Below, piece after piece: positions 37,585 to 39,842 of a stretch of DNA of 39,842 bases (position 1 is the first letter of the stretch; every line of letters begins with the position of its first letter). The translations under genes were made by a program, and so were the position numbers. Below the pieces are notes generated by a model. That model did not search any database, was not told the DNA's origin, and saw nothing but the letters and a program-made list of their open reading frames with translations. This DNA comes from a virus: positions 1 through 39,842 of the IMG/VR virus record IMGVR_UViG_3300022074_000121; one strand, written 5' to 3'.

Positions 37585-37603
37585 CAACAAATTTTTTTTG
37601 TTG
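37585..37603 (+). terminator. AT-rich hairpin in the 37527-37725 gap
   Basis: CAACAAA (37585-37591) pairs with TTTGTTG (37597-37603), followed by TTTAAAA. It lies in a 199-bp AT-rich stretch without a gene, between the DUF5872-like gene and the RuvB-like gene. The rest of that stretch is A/T tracts and GCAA repeats, then a promoter. Confidence 0.4.
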
Positions 37604-37687
37604 TTTAAAAGAAAATTTTAGTCTACCGACTTAATCGCACAATTATTTTTGTGTGTTAATAAAATTCATTTTTTATTCGCAAATGGC

Positions 37688-37716
37688 TTGACATTTAAAT
37701 TCATACATGGTAAGAT
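37688..37716 (+). promoter_or_regulatory. Sigma-70 promoter, leaderless RuvB-like gene
   Basis: TTGACA (37688-37693), 17-bp spacer, TAAGAT (37711-37716), 9 nt to the ATG at 37726. Confidence 0.72.
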
Positions 37717-37725
37717 GTTGCCGTT

Positions 37726-38673
37726 ATGATTGAAAATTATTTACCCGATATCATTGGGCAAGATAGTGTAAAACAGAAACTCGCCATGTATAAGCTCTCT
37801 TATCAGGGCGGCGACAAGCTTCCATTTCTACTCTTTACTGGTAGTAGGGGAAGCGGCAAAAGTAATCTTGCGCGTCAATTCCGCGAAACACTTGTAGACA
37901 AGAACGGAGACACACCTCCTATTCTTGAGGTCAACGCATCTGCTATTAGAAACGTCGATAGCTTCTACGATCAAATTTATAGCAAGTGGTATGAGCATAA
38001 GGCGACTCTGTTCATTGATGAATCTCATATGCTCATTGATAAGCTACAAGCAATCTTCTTAACAGCACTTGAAGTCAAAGATGATCCAGTGAGGAGAGTT
38101 ACATTTGAACACAAGGAGATGGGACAACAAGAATTTGTTTTTGATTTTAGAAAAATGTCAATCATCTTCGCTACTACAAATCAAGAGAAGATGGAAGCTC
38201 CGCTTGTTAATCGCTTTGAAAAGATTGCTTTGCAACCTTACACAGAACACGAATTACTTCAAATCTTTTTGAAGAATATAGGAGAGGTAAGGTTCTCACC
38301 TGAGTCGTTAACAAAGATTCTTGATGTTTTCCGAACTTGTCCACGCGATGTTGTAAAGCTCGCTAATAACGTTGTTTCTTTTACAAAGGCAATCGGCAAC
38401 AACTTTATCAACGAAGAAAAACTTGCTCGTTTTTGTAAAATGATGGGTCTTTACAAGTATGGTCTTTGCGAAGCGGAAATGCAAATCATTAAACTGCTTG
38501 GCGAAAGAGGAGCCTGTTCGTTGAACGCAATCGCGGCGGCGACAAGTTTCTCAAAGACAGTCGTTCAGCAAGACTATGAGTTCATGCTGCTGAATAAAGG
38601 TCTTATGGATATAGATGGCAAGCGAAGATTGACCAGTAAAGGCATGGAGTTGTTTGCTTCATCTTTCAAATAG
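37726..38673 (+). CDS. ruvB: RuvB-like AAA+ ATPase
   Basis: 315 aa. It follows the RuvB layout: DIIGQDSVKQKLAMYKLSY at the start, Walker A GSRGSGKS (about residues 40-47), Walker B ATLFIDESHML, sensor 1 MSIIFATTNQEKM, Arg-finger region NRFEKIAL, and a C-terminal winged helix (SLNAIAAATSFSKTVVQQDY, ending RRLTSKGMEL). RuvB drives Holliday-junction branch migration with RuvA; no RuvA or RuvC is seen here. It would support recombination-dependent replication with UvsX. A clamp-loader role is less likely because the C-terminal winged helix fits RuvB. Confidence 0.75.
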   Translation: MIENYLPDIIGQDSVKQKLAMYKLSYQGGDKLPFLLFTGSRGSGKSNLARQFRETLVDKNGDTPPILEVNASAIRNVDSFYDQIYSKWYEHKATLFIDESHMLIDKLQAIFLTALEVKDDPVRRVTFEHKEMGQQEFVFDFRKMSIIFATTNQEKMEAPLVNRFEKIALQPYTEHELLQIFLKNIGEVRFSPESLTKILDVFRTCPRDVVKLANNVVSFTKAIGNNFINEEKLARFCKMMGLYKYGLCEAEMQIIKLLGERGACSLNAIAAATSFSKTVVQQDYEFMLLNKGLMDIDGKRRLTSKGMELFASSFK

Positions 38674-38690
38674 TTTCTTCATAACAACTA

Positions 38691-38725
38691 CTGACAGGTG
38701 AAATCGAAAGAAAGTAACCTGTCAG
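38691..38725 (+). other. 9-bp inverted repeat after ruvB-like gene
   Basis: CTGACAGGT (38691-38699) and ACCTGTCAG (38717-38725) form a perfect 9-bp stem with a 17-nt loop. There is no long U-run after it, so it may be a weak terminator, an RNA-stability element or a binding site. Confidence 0.5.
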
Positions 38726-38735
38726 TTAAGTTTCT

Positions 38736-38784
38736 AATTAAAATACAAAATAGACTTGACTTTTCAATTAAAATACAATAAAAT
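38736..38784 (+). promoter_or_regulatory. Leaderless promoter with direct-repeat operator
   Basis: TTGACT (38756-38761), 17-bp spacer, TAAAAT (38779-38784), 5 nt to the ATG at 38790. AATTAAAATACAA occurs at 38736-38748 and again at 38766-38778, 30 bp apart; the second copy fills most of the spacer between -35 and -10. This placement suits a repressor or activator. Confidence 0.6.
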
Positions 38785-38789
38785 ACGGC

Positions 38790-38975
38790 ATGAAGTTCAA
38801 ATTCATTATTGAAGATACAGAAAACAAAACAGAGGACATGGTATGGTCAAATGACTTGTGCCTTGTGGTTGAAGAGATGAATGAGTTGTTGAAAGAAAAA
38901 GGACACATGGAGAACAACTACACAATCACATTCCTGAGTGACGAAGAATCCGCAACACTAAGCTACGCATACTAA
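38790..38975 (+). CDS. Hypothetical small protein
   Basis: 61 aa, acidic, starting 5 nt after a -10 box. The pattern KFKFIIEDTENKTEDMVWSN and a following helix gives a small alpha/beta outline. Stop overlaps the next start (TAATG). Function unknown. Confidence 0.55.
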   Translation: MKFKFIIEDTENKTEDMVWSNDLCLVVEEMNELLKEKGHMENNYTITFLSDEESATLSYAY

Positions 38976-39289
38976 TGGAAGATACAAACAAACCAAAGCG
39001 CGGTAGAGGTCGCCCTGCAAATAGCAACAGCTTCGTTGTTGTCAACCTTGACTACCTTTCTTCTTTAGAAGGGTTACAGAACATTCCAGTGAGTAAAAAA
39101 TGGCTAGAAAGTTGTGGTGTTGATACATCTAAGCTACCAGCAGTAAATACTCAAGGGCTAAATAACAAAAAACTAAATGGCAATAAAGCGATAAATCATC
39201 ACGCGCCGACTAACTTAGCAGAAGAAATTATTCCCGTTCAAGAAGTCAGCGAGGAAGATGACAAGATCGAGTTTACCCTAACAATTTAA
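38975..39289 (+). CDS. AT-hook-containing small protein
   Basis: 104 aa. An N-terminal KPKRGRGRPAN is an AT-hook, which binds the minor groove of AT-rich DNA. The remainder has a short helical region and an acidic C-terminus. Coupled to the preceding ORF. Possibly a DNA-binding regulator of the AT-rich phage genome. Confidence 0.65.
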   Translation: MEDTNKPKRGRGRPANSNSFVVVNLDYLSSLEGLQNIPVSKKWLESCGVDTSKLPAVNTQGLNNKKLNGNKAINHHAPTNLAEEIIPVQEVSEEDDKIEFTLTI

Positions 39290-39292
39290 AAC

Positions 39293-39592
39293 ATGGATTT
39301 AATTTTAGACAAAACGATACGCTATCGAACATACCGAAAAGATTTTGGTAATGGCATAATCTTTATTCAACACTTGGAGAACGTGACAATAAAGGACGAA
39401 TACTTCGCTCTAGCTGGCGACGTGTATCCAGATGGCACAATGCGCCCTTTTTGCCCAAAACTTTTTTATTCACCTTTACCAGAGGAAGAAGCAAAGAAAG
39501 AGTTGGGACTTGTTAAGCCAGAAACTTTTAAGTGGTTCGATAAGCTCTATTATATTGATGGAGATGGTCTAGTGGCAAAATTTAGCTTATAA
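39293..39592 (+). CDS. Hypothetical small protein
   Basis: 99 aa, beta-rich (GIIFIQHLENVTIKDEYFAL), with PDGTMRPFCPKLFY and KWFDKLYYIDGDG. No family recognised. Starts 3 nt after the preceding stop. Confidence 0.55.
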   Translation: MDLILDKTIRYRTYRKDFGNGIIFIQHLENVTIKDEYFALAGDVYPDGTMRPFCPKLFYSPLPEEEAKKELGLVKPETFKWFDKLYYIDGDGLVAKFSL

Positions 39593-39600
39593 ATAAAATT

Positions 39601-39842
39601 ATGTTTAATATTTCTATACAAAATATAGTCGAAGGGTGCGTTAACACAATCTTGGAGGAGAACGCGCAACTTTTACAATATGCTAAAGAAAATGAGCCTC
39701 TTACAAAAGGCGAGTCTATTGCAATAAATAAAAGATTAGATATGCTAGAAGAGGTTCTTGATGGAGTCAAGTTATTAGTTGAAGACTGCAAGCATGAGAA
39801 CCAGACCCTCTTTGAAGACAAAAATGAGGGAGATACAATTAG
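39601..39842 (+). CDS. Partial hypothetical protein, runs off the end
   Basis: About 80 codons are visible before the window ends. The protein is helical and acidic (IVEGCVNTILEENAQLLQYA, IAINKRLDMLEEVLDGVKLL), with heptad-like Leu spacing. Starts 8 nt after the preceding stop. Function unknown. Confidence 0.55.
   Translation, partial: MFNISIQNIVEGCVNTILEENAQLLQYAKENEPLTKGESIAINKRLDMLEEVLDGVKLLVEDCKHENQTLFEDKNEGDTI

Overview
This window looks like part of the genome of a tailed bacteriophage (Caudoviricetes) that infects a Gram-negative bacterium. It is AT-rich and densely packed. Many genes join by ATGA-type overlaps. It carries a phage replisome, a phage sigma-like factor, trimeric fibre proteins, and a Gram-negative lysis set (i-spanin/o-spanin-like pair plus a small holin-like protein). 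No tRNA, rRNA, integrase or CRISPR array was seen, and no terminase, portal or major capsid gene lies in this stretch. The host cannot be named from the sequence.

Layout. 1-1660 (minus strand): a PD-(D/E)XK-like nuclease with its own promoter and terminator, bracketed by a 15-bp direct repeat, and a glycosyltransferase. 1879-5370 (plus): dUTPase, deoxynucleotide kinase, sigma-70-like factor, glycosyltransferase, FmdB-like protein, zinc-finger protein. 5292-6329 (minus): a fibre-like protein. 6378-13158 (plus): SSB-like protein, then a glycan block (GT4 with GT9 N-half, GT9 C-half, an unassigned protein, a GT90/CAP10-like enzyme, GDP-mannose 4,6-dehydratase) with two small coupled ORFs. 13151-25012 (plus): replication and recombination (UvsX/RecA-like, Vsr-like nuclease, DnaB helicase, DnaG-like primase, RecB-like nuclease, a DNA polymerase III alpha split into PHP and catalytic genes with a DnaQ-like exonuclease gene between them, and a Clp-like double AAA+ protein). 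25035-27420: small membrane proteins, an Sm-like small protein, and the lysis genes. 27517-34273 (plus): a large fibre with YadA-type head repeats, a glycosyltransferase-sulfotransferase fusion, and three unassigned late-type proteins. 34247-36175 (minus): an accessory operon (cupin, XapX-like protein, lipoprotein, deoxyribosyltransferase-like protein and small ORFs). 36289-39842 (plus): conserved phage proteins, a RuvB-like ATPase, an AT-hook protein and small ORFs.

How the parts work together. UvsX, SSB, helicase, primase, the split polymerase with its proofreading exonuclease, RuvB and several nucleases make a largely self-sufficient replication-recombination set. dUTPase and the nucleotide kinase feed it. 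The sigma-like factor probably redirects transcription. The many glycosyltransferases, the GDP-sugar enzyme and the sulfotransferase domain suggest synthesis of a decorated, possibly sulfated, glycan on the virion or host envelope.

The most unusual observations are: (1) eight transcription units whose sigma-70-type -10 box lies only 5-9 nt before the ATG, which predicts leaderless mRNAs; (2) a polymerase III split into separate PHP, exonuclease and palm genes in the order of PolC domains, with a PHP domain that has lost metal ligands; (3) a GT4-sulfotransferase fusion. All functional calls come from reading motifs by eye; no database search was run.
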